Assembly (NCBI GenBank): GCA_033819885.1
Contig: JAQYUZ010000004.1
Coordinates: 186,001-250,000, forward strand
Reading direction: 5' to 3'
DNA: 64,000 nt
Source: Microbotryomycetes sp. JL201
Lineage: Eukaryota > Basidiomycota > Microbotryomycetes
The notes beneath the pieces were generated by a model that had not been told where the DNA came from, ran no database searches, and saw only the letters and a program-made list of their open reading frames with translations. Shown one piece after another: positions 48,475 through 63,989 of the stretch; position 1 is the stretch's first letter; the number at the start of each line of letters is the position of its first letter. Made by a program: the position numbers and the translations under genes.

Positions 48475-49510
48475 TGCAATTCAAAGAGTTAACTGTTTCT
48501 GACTGATAGACTGAGAAGCACCACCTTTCGCCCTCTGCGTATCGAAAACGATCAAATTGCTGTTGCATGTCCAATAAATGCGCGCAATAGCTTGATCTCT
48601 ACTCGGCAGCGCTGCTATACTACCGTGAGTTGCTTTCACAATGAATGGCGAATGAACAGCCTCGCGGCCGGACTGACTTTCCTCGGAGACAGGACTTGCA
48701 TTCAGAAGACAAGCAGGCGGCAAACCCTGCACGCGCGCCCAAAGTCGTGATGCGACTGAATCATGGCGGCCTGGAGCATCTCTAATCATTCAAACTTCGG
48801 GAGCAGGTATGCGACTCCAGCTTGATCGCTTATGTTTGAAGCACTGATGTCTCCCCGGTAGCAATGTGACAATGCTCAAGTGCGCAAAATCACCTTGAAA
48901 CACGTCCAATTATCAGTCTCTGCCTCGTTATGTCGGAGGGGACGAGCGCTACTTAGAAATCATTCCGATCAAGAGCGTAAGAAATCTGGTCGGTCGGATT
49001 GAGCGCGAGTTCTCGGGACGGGTGCACGGAACATGACGGCAATGGTGCATCATTGATCGTACCGACGTTCTCGACTACGGTGGAGAGATAGAGGGACGCC
49101 AGGACTGGGACAAAGGAGAAGGGCTAGATCACTAGGCGATGGACTTAGCCGCCACCCGCGTCGACGCAACCGATGTGTAGCTTGAGGTGGAGACGCCATG
49201 ATCTTTGCGTGCTTTGAATGAATTTCACGAAGAATACAATGCACCCTATCGGCTGTTTGAATGCGCAGAATGGACTTCAGTGCATGAGCAGCGAGCCCGA
49301 TGAATCCGCTGACAAAGTTGTCCTTCGTCGAACTCGTTTTGTGCGACGACAAGACTAGATCGCTTGCGAGCAAAGACTACAATAATCTTTTGAGATGTAT
49401 CAGCACCTCTTCCGATGGCAAGTACACTGATTCACTACATTCCAGTCTGAATCCCTGCATTTTCTAGGAAGCATCTCTAGAGAATCTAGACGCCCGTTCC
49501 CTCAGTGCGA
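48475..49510. other. gene-poor region upstream of the DUR3 3' end
   Basis: About 1 kb without recognisable genes. Two minus-strand open frames of about 100 codons (48789-48481 and 49373-49050) have no similarity or splice context. Together with 47393-48474 this makes over 2 kb of non-genic sequence, unusual in this compact window. Confidence 0.4.
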
Positions 49511-49585
49511 CTTTGAATGACTTCAATTTTTGAACCTCACAAAGCTGACACCAGGATCTTTCTAGCGATACAAAGTTCATTCCCG

Positions 49586-51783
49586 CTACCTTCCCTTGAC
49601 GTCTGTCCAAACGGCGCTAGCAAGATGCATTAGAGCTTGCCGCGACTCATAAACAGGGTAGACAACCACAGCGAAAATTGAATAGAAAACCCAGATAAAG
49701 GTAACAGTCACAAAGACGTAGAAGTCGGCTTTCGAGAACTGGTGCGACGAGAAGAATAGTGGCAGAGGAATGCACAAGATCAGAACGACGAAAGCCGCGA
49801 CTGATGCTCGAACCGCCATCTTGAAGGCTTTTCCGAGCAGAATCGGATCATCGTTCTCGTCGAGGGACTCATCTGCAATAGAGGCCTGGGCTGACTTCAG
49901 ATCTGTGACTGGTGTTCCATCCTTGGATTCGTCTTTCTCGAGAGACAAAGGTGATTCCAGCGCAGTTTGAATGACGGGCTTGTTGGTTGCTGTGCGGTGT
50001 TCCTCGGCATGCAATGCTCGAGTAGCCACAAAGTCATAATGGTCGGGAAACATGAGCGAACCAATCACAGAGACGATGGTTCTGCACGTGTTCGAGTCAG
50101 CTTGGGCAAATTTTTTGTCTCCACAGGTGAGACTCACCCAACTCCGATGGCGGCGAGGTTCCCTGCTAGCATGGAGTAATTCTCGCCTGTCGTGTCCATG
50201 TTGATGGCACCAAATTCAGTCTTTGCCGTGACGAGCCATGCCGTTAGACCGGATGCGAGACCGAGCCATGCACCTCCAATACAAGCATACTTGTTGGCGC
50301 GGCTCCACATGATGCAAAGTGCTGTTGGTGTAACCGCGGAACCGAGGGCTGTTCCCATGAACTCATACAGCCAGCCCATTGAGAGTGACGCGTAATAGAG
50401 AACAATGCCGAGAACACCCATCAAGGCACCGCTGACAATGATGGCAACCCGCTCACAACGCAGGACTTGCTTCTCGGTCGCAGCCGGATTGACATAAGGT
50501 AGGTAGATGTCATACGTGACGACAGATGAAACAGCGATCAGCTCCGCAGATGCTGCGCTTGTGATGGCGAGGAAAAGAACAACGAGCATGAGGGCGGCGC
50601 CAGTCTTGCCGAGCAAAGCGACAGCGGCGGCAGGGGCAGGCAAACCAGCGCTGATTTGAGCTTTCGACAGAGCATCAGGGTAGCCGGGGAAGTCGGGATT
50701 CGTTGTCAAGGCGACTGCGCTGAGTCCCATGGTCGTAGCGAACCCGAGTGGGATCGCGAGCCATGCGGAGCCACCCAACATGAAAGCGCGTACCGATGTG
50801 ACCGGCTTGGAGGCGATGGCCCGCTGGTAGTACGCTTGATCAAGGTATACAGTCGCGAAGTTGCCTATGATATTGAGCACGCCGAAGACGAGACCACCGT
50901 TTGAACGGAATGTCAGGCGGGAGCCTTCCGCGTTGCCTGCTACAGGATCCCGGATGGCCGCCGCTTTCAGGAGGTCCCACATGGCGCCAGGCGAAGAAAT
51001 TTTGTCGTTGGTGGCGTAGACGCTGAACATGAATGTGAGAATCACGCACAACAGGCACGCCGTGTGCAAATAATCCGCGATCAAACTGGCGCGCATTCCA
51101 CCGAGGAGAATGTAGCAAACGACTCTGATTGCAGCAAGTCATCAGCACATCTCAGGTTTCGGCCAAACGCTCCACTAGCATCACACGGCTCACCCGACAG
51201 GAATGAGCATGCAGGCCGCAGGTGTTGACATGTTGGTGATGTCCGAAACTGTGGCGCTGCCGCCCGTCAACAGCATTCCAGACACGATAATGTTCGTGCC
51301 AAAGGAGAAAAAGCCAAAGGTCATATGACCCGCCTTGCCCCATCGAGTCCTGATGACTTCCAGGAACGTGTGCGCGCCAGGCGCATTTATCTTGAGCTTT
51401 GCGGCGTTTTGTGCGAAGAGGAGGATCTGTACTGCTGCTCCAGCAGCGTACCACCATGGTCCACATATGCCGTAGCGGTAAGCGACTGCGGACGACTGCA
51501 AGAGCGTGGCAGACCAGGTCCAGGCACTAACAATGCCGGCAGCGATCAAGCCCGGTTTCTACGAGGGAAAACTTGAGATACACTGCGATAGCAAATCGAC
51601 TCCATCACTTACAACAGAGTGCGAAGCTGATGCAAACTCGCTTGGCGAGCTGGTCTTGTAGGTTGAGTAACGATTTTGCAGCCACGTCAGACCTAGCATG
51701 AAAGCTGCAAACGACAGTCCGAGGCCGAGAACGACTGCATAACCAACACCTTGTGGTAAAACGGGTGCATGCTCGCCTGCCAT
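49586..51783 (-). CDS. DUR3: Urea/polyamine active transporter, sodium:solute symporter family
   Basis: Plasma-membrane high-affinity urea importer (Dur3), which in fungi also carries polyamines. The start gives MAGEHAPVLPQGVGYAVVLG. Conserved blocks follow: KPGLIAAGIVSAWTWSATLL, AYRYGICGPWWYAAGAAVQI, RWGKAGHMTFGFFSFGTNII, CYILLGGMRASLIADYLHTA, NIIGNFATVYLDQAYYQRAI, ITSAASAELIAVSSVVTYDI and YEFMGTALGSAVTPTALCIM, all matching Dur3. About 15 membrane segments are expected. The C-terminal part includes an acidic cytoplasmic loop (KDESKDGTPVTDLKSAQ) and two last helices ending VWTDVKGR. Four introns are placed: near 51613-51558, 51194-51125, about 50140-50095, and possibly one more. GATA motifs lie just upstream. 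The 3' end has a near-identical partial copy at 46441-46623. Confidence 0.92.
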
Positions 51784-51970
51784 GGTGAAGTGAGGGAGAA
51801 GAGCACTGTCCGAGACGCGGCCTTATCATTCATGTTTCAGCAATCAAGGTGATCGGCTACATTCTTATCAGCGTTTCGACATCCCGGCTCGACTTGACTT
51901 AAGAACGGAGATCTCAGAAATGCCTTATCGGAGCGCTAGGTTAGAGCGCGCGGCGGACGATAACGGATTC
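51784..51970 (-). promoter_or_regulatory. DUR3 upstream region with clustered GATA motifs
   Basis: Within 185 bases of the DUR3 start lie GATAAG on the minus strand at 51822-51827, 51864-51869 and 51924-51929, plus GATAAC on the plus strand at 51959-51964. Clustered HGATAR sites are the binding sites of the AreA/Gln3-type nitrogen regulators that control urea uptake genes in fungi. The motifs are seen; regulation is inferred. Confidence 0.5.
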
Positions 51971-52191
51971 GAGGGATTGATCCGAGCTTGCTCCGCTGCA
52001 GAAAAGCGTTTGCATGACTACATGCTTTGCCCAGGCGCCGGAGTATCTGAACGCATGCTCGACGTAGAAGGGCGGCTGTCAGTAGACTTTCGTCGCGCTC
52101 CCATAGCGCGGGACGGCGTGCAACGAAACGGCTTAGGGTTAGACAGGCGTGCGAGATCGTGTATTTCAGGCAAAACCACTATTCCCAATAA
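51971..52191. other. intergenic region DUR3 upstream / orphan 3' end
   Basis: No convincing gene. A 91-codon plus-strand frame with ATG at 51920 runs to 52195, reading MPYRSARLERAADDNGFEGL, but it overlaps the GATA cluster and has no similarity, so it is not called. Confidence 0.3.
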
Positions 52192-53343
52192 CTAGCAAAT
52201 GTCGAGCACAACATCTTCATCGTCGCCTGAGGTTTGATCGTCCACACTATGATATTCAGATTCACTTGACGAAACGTCTTGGATAAAGTAGGCCTTGCCG
52301 CCTGTCATAATGCGAAAGACGTTAGGCCGCCGCGGCGCATTTTCCTCCGAACTGGCTGACGGCGGACCGGACGATGGACCTTTAACGTCAACAGACGCGT
52401 GTAAAGCTTCATCGTGGCGTGCAGCGTCCCAGCCTTCCGGAAACAATAAAGGCATGTCCGGCAATTTAAGCATGGGCAGCTCGAAGGATTCGCCTGACCG
52501 ACGCCTGGAGATTTTGGAAATGTGGTTCATATCAAGCGCCGATACTGCGCTCGTTGTACGCGCATGCTTCCGTCTGAGATGACCGAAAGTCGAAGCGAAT
52601 GACGAGGGCGATTTCGGCGACACGGGAACCGAAGCGCGACGTTCTGGTTCGCAGCTGTACTGCGCTGGCAGCTCAGGAATATCGCTATCGCACGAAGACG
52701 TCCATAGCCCGTCCTGCATATCTTCTTCGAGCGTGACAGGCGACCCGTGCGGTTCGAAGAGCGACGACCTAGGAGTCATGGGTGACGACGACGCAGTTGA
52801 GCACGTCGAATTGCGGTGGAGGGTGGACCAACTGCTGAAATGTCGCTCAATCTCAATATGGAAACTATGCGCATGATCCGACGGCTGAGACGGTGACTGT
52901 GGCGCCGGTTTGCGTTTGATCGCGCGCTTCGGCGTAGACTGTACAACATCTGCGATTGGCATGGCAGCAGACATTTTGCCTGAAGTTTGAGGGCGCAGGC
53001 CCGAACGCGCTTTGATCTCGATGAAAGACTTGGAACGTGCTTGGACAGGACTCGTGCAAGTTTGTATGCCTGGCGTGTACGGGGTTGGTCTAGGGCGTGC
53101 GACAGGATCGTTCGAGGATGCAGCTAGCACGCTGAGCAGGTATTGAATCCGTTTGCGCTGCTTGGATTGAGAATCAGCGCGCGCGCTCTATAGGACAAGA
53201 GCAACATGAGCGATCAGCACATGGTTCGCGCGGAGTCGCTGCAGCAGGCGACCGACTTGTACCTGATCAAATGGCTCTGGAGCACTGTCGCGAGGAGGGA
53301 CTGGTCGGCGAGAGACCAATGGGGCGGGTGGGGTCGAGGCCAT
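52192..53343 (-). CDS. Ser/Pro-rich orphan regulatory-type protein
   Basis: No family recognised. A first exon MASTPPAPLVSRRPVPPRDS ends PEPFDQ, and a clean intron (GTACAAG...CCTATAG, about 53256-53187) leads in frame to SARADSQSKQRKRIQYLLSV and a long single exon to the stop, about 360 residues in all. It contains basic clusters (TPKRAIKRKPAPQSPSQP and HLRRKHARTTS), Ser/Pro tracts, a hydrophobic motif LPMLKLPDMPLLFPEGW, and an acidic end (SVDDQTSGDDEDVVLD). Low complexity and many possible phosphorylation sites suggest a disordered regulator. The spliced model and long open frame support a real gene. Confidence 0.65.
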
Positions 53344-53840
53344 GGCCGTAGCGAGTTCGAAAGTGAGACAGGCGGGACTGGTTTCCAACTAAGACACCAA
53401 AACCGTTTGTACGGCTGTCACACACCACGGCAGGCCGTACACTGAGTATGTCGTAGTACGAAAGAGAACGTTGTGAACAGAGTGCCAAAGGCCTTTTTGC
53501 GCTTTTGTTGAGCCGTTCTCCAAGCCGCGCGGATCGAGCAGTTGTGTCTCACAAAAGCATGGTGCGGCGGAGCACGCGTGCTCGGCTGCGACTCCATGGT
53601 GCATACGGTATGACGCTTCTAGCTGATCCCTCGATCAGATCATCTGCCGGCTTGGCTGCTACCACCCATCTCTTTCCGGTCAAATTCCCAAGTCGAGCAG
53701 CAGACAATAGCTGACATGTCGAGACATGCTTTTTCATGTGCTCGAATCAGGTCTCGACTTCAGCTTGTCTACACTGGTATTTTGCCATTCGCGCCCAGAG
53801 CTGAGTGGGTGAAGTTGTGCGCTTCACGGCTGCGGCCGCT
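53344..53840. other. intergenic region with no recognised gene
   Basis: About 500 bases upstream of the Ser/Pro-rich orphan, so partly its promoter. Small open frames only; nothing recognisable. Confidence 0.3.
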
Positions 53841-54575
53841 TCAAGGAACTTTTGATATTGACATGTCGATAAGATCGGTTGGCAACTCATGTCGGAAAGG
53901 GTCGAAATTCATACAGTGCGGCAACTCTTTTGTTTCGCTGCAATTGCGCTCGCCCAGAACGGAAGCTGTCGCGAAATGGGCTAGCGTCGATGACGCAAAG
54001 ATCAACAAGGCACACAATGAAAAGGTCACATTGATTTCTTCCGTTCCGAAGAAGAGTATGAACTGACAGAGAAAGGCGAATATCATTGTTTCGAGAAGTG
54101 TGCCACAAACCAGTCACCCAAAAAGAATTTTCCTCGATATCAGACGCATCTTGACCGACCGTCTTCTGAACCCGAATGAGTTGCTCGTCTGCAATAGCCA
54201 ACATGGATGCAGAATCGTGCATTTCCTTTTCCCCTAGGCGGCACACAAAGAGCGGATTGGAAGCGGCAACGAGGGACCCCTACATGCCAAGGACCGCCAC
54301 GAAACCCAAGTTGGGACGCCCGCTTCAATCGGATGGTGGTCGTGGACGACTGATCCGATGCATGCACCTACAAAAGAACCGGCAAAGAATCGGGTCAGAA
54401 GCAGCTGTTCAAACTCACTCCGAAAAGTTTGAAAGAGAAAGCCGAAACTAATTATATACAGCTGCTGTTGCACCGTAACTCCAGTTCCTTTGACGGTGAA
54501 ATTGTTTTCTTTGTTCGGACTGGGTCTACGTGCATCGTATGCGAGCGGGGACGAGCAGCGAGTGCTATCCCTCAC
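53841..54575 (-). pseudogene. decayed membrane-protein-like patch (possible MFS remnant)
   Basis: Minus-strand frames contain hydrophobic helices such as FGFLFQTFRSEFEQLLLTRF followed by FAGSFVGACIGSVV, which has the look of an MFS transporter helix pair around the LLxxRFxxG motif. Closer to 53841 comes another hydrophobic stretch (MIFAFLCQFILFFGTEEINV, TFSLCALLIFASS). The pieces lie in different frames, with stops between them that simple introns do not clearly explain, and no complete transporter can be assembled. It is a weak call: a gene remnant or an intron-rich gene that could not be resolved. Confidence 0.22.
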
Positions 54576-54706
54576 GAGAGCACTTACGAGAGCAAGTTGC
54601 GCGTCGACGGCTCAAGCCGAGCTCCTCCTCCGAGGATGCGGATGCGAGAAGATCAAAGGAGAGGAAAAGAGAATGAGAGAGACACGAGAGAAGAAATAGT
54701 CAGAAA

Positions 54707-54747
54707 CTGAGAGAGAGAGAGAGAGAGAGAGATTCAGAGAGAGGCTT
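54707..54747. repeat. GA microsatellite
   Basis: Tract of mostly GA dinucleotides, GAGAGAGAGAGAGAGAGAGA, followed after a short interruption by a second GA run. Flanking bases 54640-54700 are also purine-rich. Simple-sequence repeat. Confidence 0.9.
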
Positions 54748-55316
54748 GCGCCCACTTCAGCGGCAAGATTCTGACATGTAGAGTGCGTTGCTGCTCGTTG
54801 TGAAAACAACTCGACAACACTGCACAGCAATGAGCCGACAGCGAGCGACGAAAGCTCCTCGGAGACTACAGTCCCTACGTCGATCTCGCACTCGCTCTCT
54901 TCTTCATTCGCCACCATGTTTATTCCAGGATCGTCCATTACGGGGCAGGCACTGTGTGCGACTGTGCTTTGCGTCACTGGTTCAAAATGAGTCCGTCAAA
55001 CCGCCAGCCGAGACTTCAAAGTCCGCGAGAGGCTCTCATTGCTGCCCCGTCGGCTCTCTGTATTGGCCTCGTAAAGACATTTCCGTTGAAGACCCATCAA
55101 CTGGGCGAATTTTATTCGCAACACTTCATCAATCGTTCCAATGGATAGCATGGCAACAATATGTGTTCCGGTACAGATCCATTCAAGTTTGCCTTTAACG
55201 GCGATTTCAATCTGCCTCGCCCTGGTGGTTGAAGAGTGAGGCATTCCACACATTGCAGCATGCGCGACCACTAGTTTGTGGAAGCCTTGAGTAAAGTGAG
55301 GTGGTATTTCGTTCGA
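54748..55316. other. intergenic region downstream of FHL1
   Basis: About 570 bases with two overlapping open frames, plus 54788-55198 and minus 55271-54996; neither shows family similarity. Presumed FHL1 3' flank and spacer. Confidence 0.3.
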
Positions 55317-59423
<4,107 letters not shown>

Positions 59424-59980
59424 AAGACGATCGGTCAGTCATTTGAATATACATCGCACGCAACTTTCGCGTCTCGACACTTGTTGTCAAGCGCTGGCAT
59501 CGACTGAGCGCGAGCGTGCTTGCCCAGAATGCGATGATTTCAGGCATGCGCGTAGGACCTGGGTGCTATTGATACTGTGGGGAGCCCTCGAGATCGAGCC
59601 GTGCAACGTGCGTGCGCGCGTGCGCACGCGTGCGCATACCTCTGTGTTTGTTGCCTCGGCCGGCGCGTTTGCGCGAAAACACGTGACGAAGCGCACCTCC
59701 GAAGCTCGCAAGTCGGCCTGGAAGAGTCGCTGCCGTCGCTCAAACGGATAGCCAACTCACCTGCAGGCGTTGCGTCGAAGCAGCTTCCTCGCTTGAGTTT
59801 CGCGGTTCGAGTTGCCGCGCAGCAGACGACCTTTCCAGGTCCCACTCGACTGCTAGCAGTTCATCGTTTCAAAATCTTTGGGTTTGTCTTGGTATCCTCG
59901 ACAAGTCTTAGCGGCTCATCGATTATTATTTATGTGAAATCACAGAGGGACTTCGCCGCTTGTCGAGCTCGAGCCACACG
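59424..59980. promoter_or_regulatory. divergent promoter region FHL1 / C2H2-MHR factor with Z-DNA-prone tract
   Basis: About 557 bases between divergent starts. Bases 59606-59639 are a perfect alternating purine-pyrimidine run of 34 bases, mostly GC/GT steps, containing the 14-base palindrome CGCGTGCGCACGCG at 59617-59630. Such sequence readily forms left-handed DNA and is rich in CpG. No coding signal. Confidence 0.6.
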
Positions 59981-62900
59981 ATGGACCTGGTCAACCCGTC
60001 GATGAAGACGGGTGCGTCGAGCGCGGCGTACGCACCAGGTGTGACGATGACGGCAGCGGGAGCGATTGAACGGCGTGCATCGGCGTCTAGCGGTCAGGAC
60101 GACGACGACGGCGGCGGTCGCAAGCCAAAGCGCCGACGCGCGACAAACGGCGAGAAGAAGTTTGTATGCGACGAGCCAAACTGCGGCAAAGGTAAGAACG
60201 CGCCCTGCTTGTCGCTTGCGCCGTGAGCGCTGCACCCGGTCGCAGCACGTCGTCCGTCTCTTGTGCTCGGCGGGGCAATCCCGACATGGCACCCCACAGC
60301 TCGACTGTGCATTGCTCCAGGCGCACGAGCGCAGCTTACAGCAAGACATAGCGCGGACAAAATCGTCACGCGGGGCGGCTCTCGTCATGTTCTCGCGTTG
60401 ACATCGGGAGCTTGGCTTCGGCGCTCGCCTCGCAGCCAGAGCCTGTACCGAGCTGTCCAGCCGCGACAAGGCCAGCGGGATCACGCGCCCGCATGTGGAC
60501 GACGCTTGACACGCAACACCTCCGTGTGCTTGCTTAAAAGCTGGCTGGCGCAGTGCAGCGGCATTCTTGGGTCCCACATTTGTTCTGACACCAACACATT
60601 GACTTCGCCTCAACGTGCAGCGTTCTCGCGCCCTGACCACCTCAGCCGGCACAAGTTGAATCACAACCCAGTTACGACCTACCGTTGCTCACATGCAGGC
60701 TGCCCCAAGACATTCGTTCGGCTCGACTTGCTCGTTCGCCACGAGGAGCGCCACGAGCGCAAGCTCGACCCCGAGAAGATGGCAGCTCACAAAGCTCGAA
60801 AGGCGGCAGCACAGAACAGAGCCACTGTCGGCAAGGCCGAGCCAAGCGCTGGATTCGGTGAAGATGGTGCAGAGAAGTTTCCCGAAGGTACGCAAGACGG
60901 CATGCAACCTTCCTTTTCGTTTGGCGACAATTTGGGTCAGGTATCTTCGCTGCCGTCGAATCTGTTACATCAGCAGCACCAGCAGCATCATAACCAGTTT
61001 CAAACGCAACTCTTTGGGTTGCCAACAAGCTCTGTCCATTCGACGGCTCCATCCAACATGCCCCTGACGACACCGACAGCACCTGCCGCCGGACCTCATC
61101 AATTCACGTCCAGCATGGCCGACGCGCAACACGCAAGCGGACCGAATCTGTTCGGCACAGCACTCGACGGCATGACGCACAACGGGACCAATCCAGTTAT
61201 GCAACACCAACCCATGTTTCCAGCGTCCGCGGCGCAATTGCAACAGGGCTTGCAGCAGTCGCAGCCGAATCAACCACAACATTTTTCGACTATGAGCGAG
61301 GCCGGACAATCGCAGACAGGCTCCGTCGGACAAAGGACCGACTCGCTCGACTTCGTGCAGGCATCGTATGGGGCACCATTTGTATCTGCGTCAGAGTACG
61401 ATTGGTTGTTTGATCCGACTGGCGGCTTTGATGTTTCGCTCCCCGCATCTCGGCCCGCCAGTCCGTTTGGCGCCCTCGCGAATGGCAGTCACACCGCCAC
61501 GTCAACAGCTGGAGGTGGAGTCAACCTCGATCTCATGTCATTTGGCAACGGAATGAACCTCGCCCAAAACCCTCAAGCGAATGGCAGCCTGAACGGCCTC
61601 GGCGGCAACAGCAACAGCTTGATGGTCGACCTGCCGAGGACCTTCGGTTTTGCACATGGCGGCTTTGCACCATTGCCAAATTGGGCGCCTATACAAGAAG
61701 AATCTGAGCCTGGCTCTCAGCAAGCCTCGCCCGCACAATCGCTCAACGCGCCTTCAGTCAACTCACAGCATTCGCAGATCCCTTCTCCGGCACAGCAACT
61801 GCCGCAGCATCCATCGCCGGCACAGCCGCAACATCCAAGCCCTCTGGGTCAGGCATCGCCACCTGGTCAGACATTCCCACCGCCCCAACCATCTTCTTTT
61901 ACGAAGACTACTAAGACTCAGGAAACTAAAAACTCGAGAGGAAACCACTCAGATCCACACAAGCTGGCGAGCCCAGGCGGGCGGCCTAGCAGCATTTCGG
62001 CGTCCGAAAAGAGTGCAGAAGTGAAAAAAGCGGACACGCCCACTGTCGCTGTCAAACCGTCTGGAGTGAGTCTGATCTCGAGCTGGATTGATATGGCTTA
62101 ACTGATCATCGCCAATACAAACTTTGCCCAGCCTGTCGCCGCTGTGTCCACTTTGCCTTCAGACGGAGACAGATCGATCCACATTGAAAACGAAACCAGA
62201 GCAAGGGTAATCGACTACCTAGGAGTACGTTTGACTGTTTTCTCTTAAGACGAACGCCTGTCTAATTCGACTCGCCTTCACAGCCCGACTTCAGGCATCT
62301 TCGATCCGACAACAGAATGTCACGAACGGCAATGATGGAATATCTCGATCTCTTCTGGAGTCGTGTGCACGAAACTCAAGCGCCGGCAGTGCATCGAGCC
62401 TCGTTCGCGTGAGTAGCGTGCCTGTGAGATCCAGCTTGCTTGCTGATTTGAGTACCAAACAGCGCGGCGAAGGCCCCTGCTCCGTTGCTGCTTTCCATGG
62501 CAAGTTCGAAGATTGTCTGCCCGTGTGAAACTAACTCATCTTCGCCCTTAGATGTTGCTCGGGTGCTACTTTGCTTCCGATAAGGCATTCAAGCTGGCTC
62601 AGCAGCTGCACCCCGTCTTCCGCGGCAAAGTTCTTTGCGTGAGTGCTCAGAAGTCCGACTGAACGAGCCATATCTGACTTACGCATCCCGCACAGTCGCC
62701 AGACTTTCGACCGCGAGCCGAAAACTGGTTGCATCAGACTGTGCTGCTGATCATTCTCTTTGGCAAGCTCTGCTCGACGAGGGCAGACCATGAGATGGCT
62801 CATATCTTTTGGTCCAGCTGCGTTACGGTAAGCCTATGGGAAAAGGCAACGGGATCACCATTCTTAAAATGCTTTCACGGTCGCAGCTGGGGCGACGTAG

Positions 62901-63989
62901 TGCCATCTTTTCGCAACGGCCGATTCCCAACTTTCCGCCCGGACATGACGACCTCGAGACGCAGTGGACAGCTTGGATCGACGAAGAAGTGGCCAAACGC
63001 GTCGCCTTGATCATGTTCGGTGTCGACGTCGAGCGTGCGTCAGCTGAGGTAGCCAGATTCAAAATTTCAGCTGACTTTGAGCTTGTCTAGACGCTGCTTT
63101 CTTCCGGCACTCGCCCACCTTGTCAGCTTTCCAAGTACAGCTGCAATTGCCATGTGACGAGGAACTGTGGGAAGCTCGCACAGCAGAAGAATGGGCTCGC
63201 ATTCGCATCAACTCGCGCCCGACGCTTCCATTCATCTCGGCGTTGAAAGCAAGTCTCACAGCCGGAAATGCATCTCCCCAACTCAACCCATTCTCGCGCA
63301 TTGCAATTTTACATGGCTTGCTGAGCGTGGCGCAAGACTTACAATGGCGTGACCACGTCATTGGTCTATCCCAGCCGGAAGGTAGAGCGAATAATTGGCG
63401 CGACATGATGTGAGTGTCAGATATAGCCGACTTCGATCTCATTTTGGCTCATATCGCCTTTTTCAGCTCGGCGGCATACAACTCCTGGAAGAGCCGTCTC
63501 GATACAAGCCTTGTGTCTGCAACATTTCCGACAAGCCAGCTCTTGCGTGCCTCGATTTCGCTCTACGTATGTCGTTATCTTTGCACCGGATATTGAGCAC
63601 ATAACTGACAACCCAGTTTAGGCCGTGGCGCATATCACCCTGTCAATCGACATTCACGAGCTGCAGATCTACGCAGGTGCACCCCAAGCGCTTGGATTGA
63701 TCGTCACTGCTGCCATCTACAATGCCACGGAAGCGCGCATCAAGATCTGGGCTCAGACCAAGGCAAGTCAAAGCCAAGGCATTCTCTGACCGTTGCCGCT
63801 GACCACATGCTGTCATATTAGGACGCTCGCGCTGCTTGCTGGCATGCCGCATTCTTCCTGCGCTCGTCGCTGCAACATTACCAGCAAACAAACGTGGACT
63901 TAGCTGGATGTCTTCACCATCGCTGGTCTGTCTACATCGCGACGTTGACTTTGTATTGCTACGGTCGATCGAGTGCGTCTGGTAGATAA
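59981..63989 (+). CDS. C2H2 zinc-finger transcription factor with fungal MHR (Fungal_trans) domain
   Basis: Nuclear regulator combining two C2H2 fingers with the fungal-specific middle homology region. The start ATG gives [20 protein letters not shown], then a basic signal ([16 protein letters not shown]). Finger 1 is split by an intron of about 430 bases (60191-60620): VCDEPNCGK joined to [16 protein letters not shown]; finger 2 is [26 protein letters not shown] long Gln/Pro/Ser-rich segment follows to about 62060, where a GTGAGT donor at about 62065 skips an in-frame stop at 62099 and joins KPSG to [14 protein letters not shown]. The MHR part includes [63 protein letters not shown], and [15 protein letters not shown]. 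It ends [10 protein letters not shown] at a TAA at 63989, but the gene may continue past the window edge by splicing. Confidence 0.8.

Noticed and set aside
48481-49373. two minus-strand open frames of about 100 codons
   Set aside because: No recognisable motifs, no splice context and atypical composition; likely chance frames in non-genic DNA.
52130-52145. TTAGGGTTAG, telomere-like sequence
   Set aside because: Fewer than two repeat units; expected by chance and not evidence of an interstitial telomere.
51920-52195. 91-codon plus-strand open frame near DUR3
   Set aside because: No similarity, overlaps the GATA cluster, and overlaps the end of a better-supported gene.
54612-55271. overlapping open frames on both strands around the GA repeat
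   Set aside because: Partly created by the simple repeat; no family similarity and no consistent exon model.
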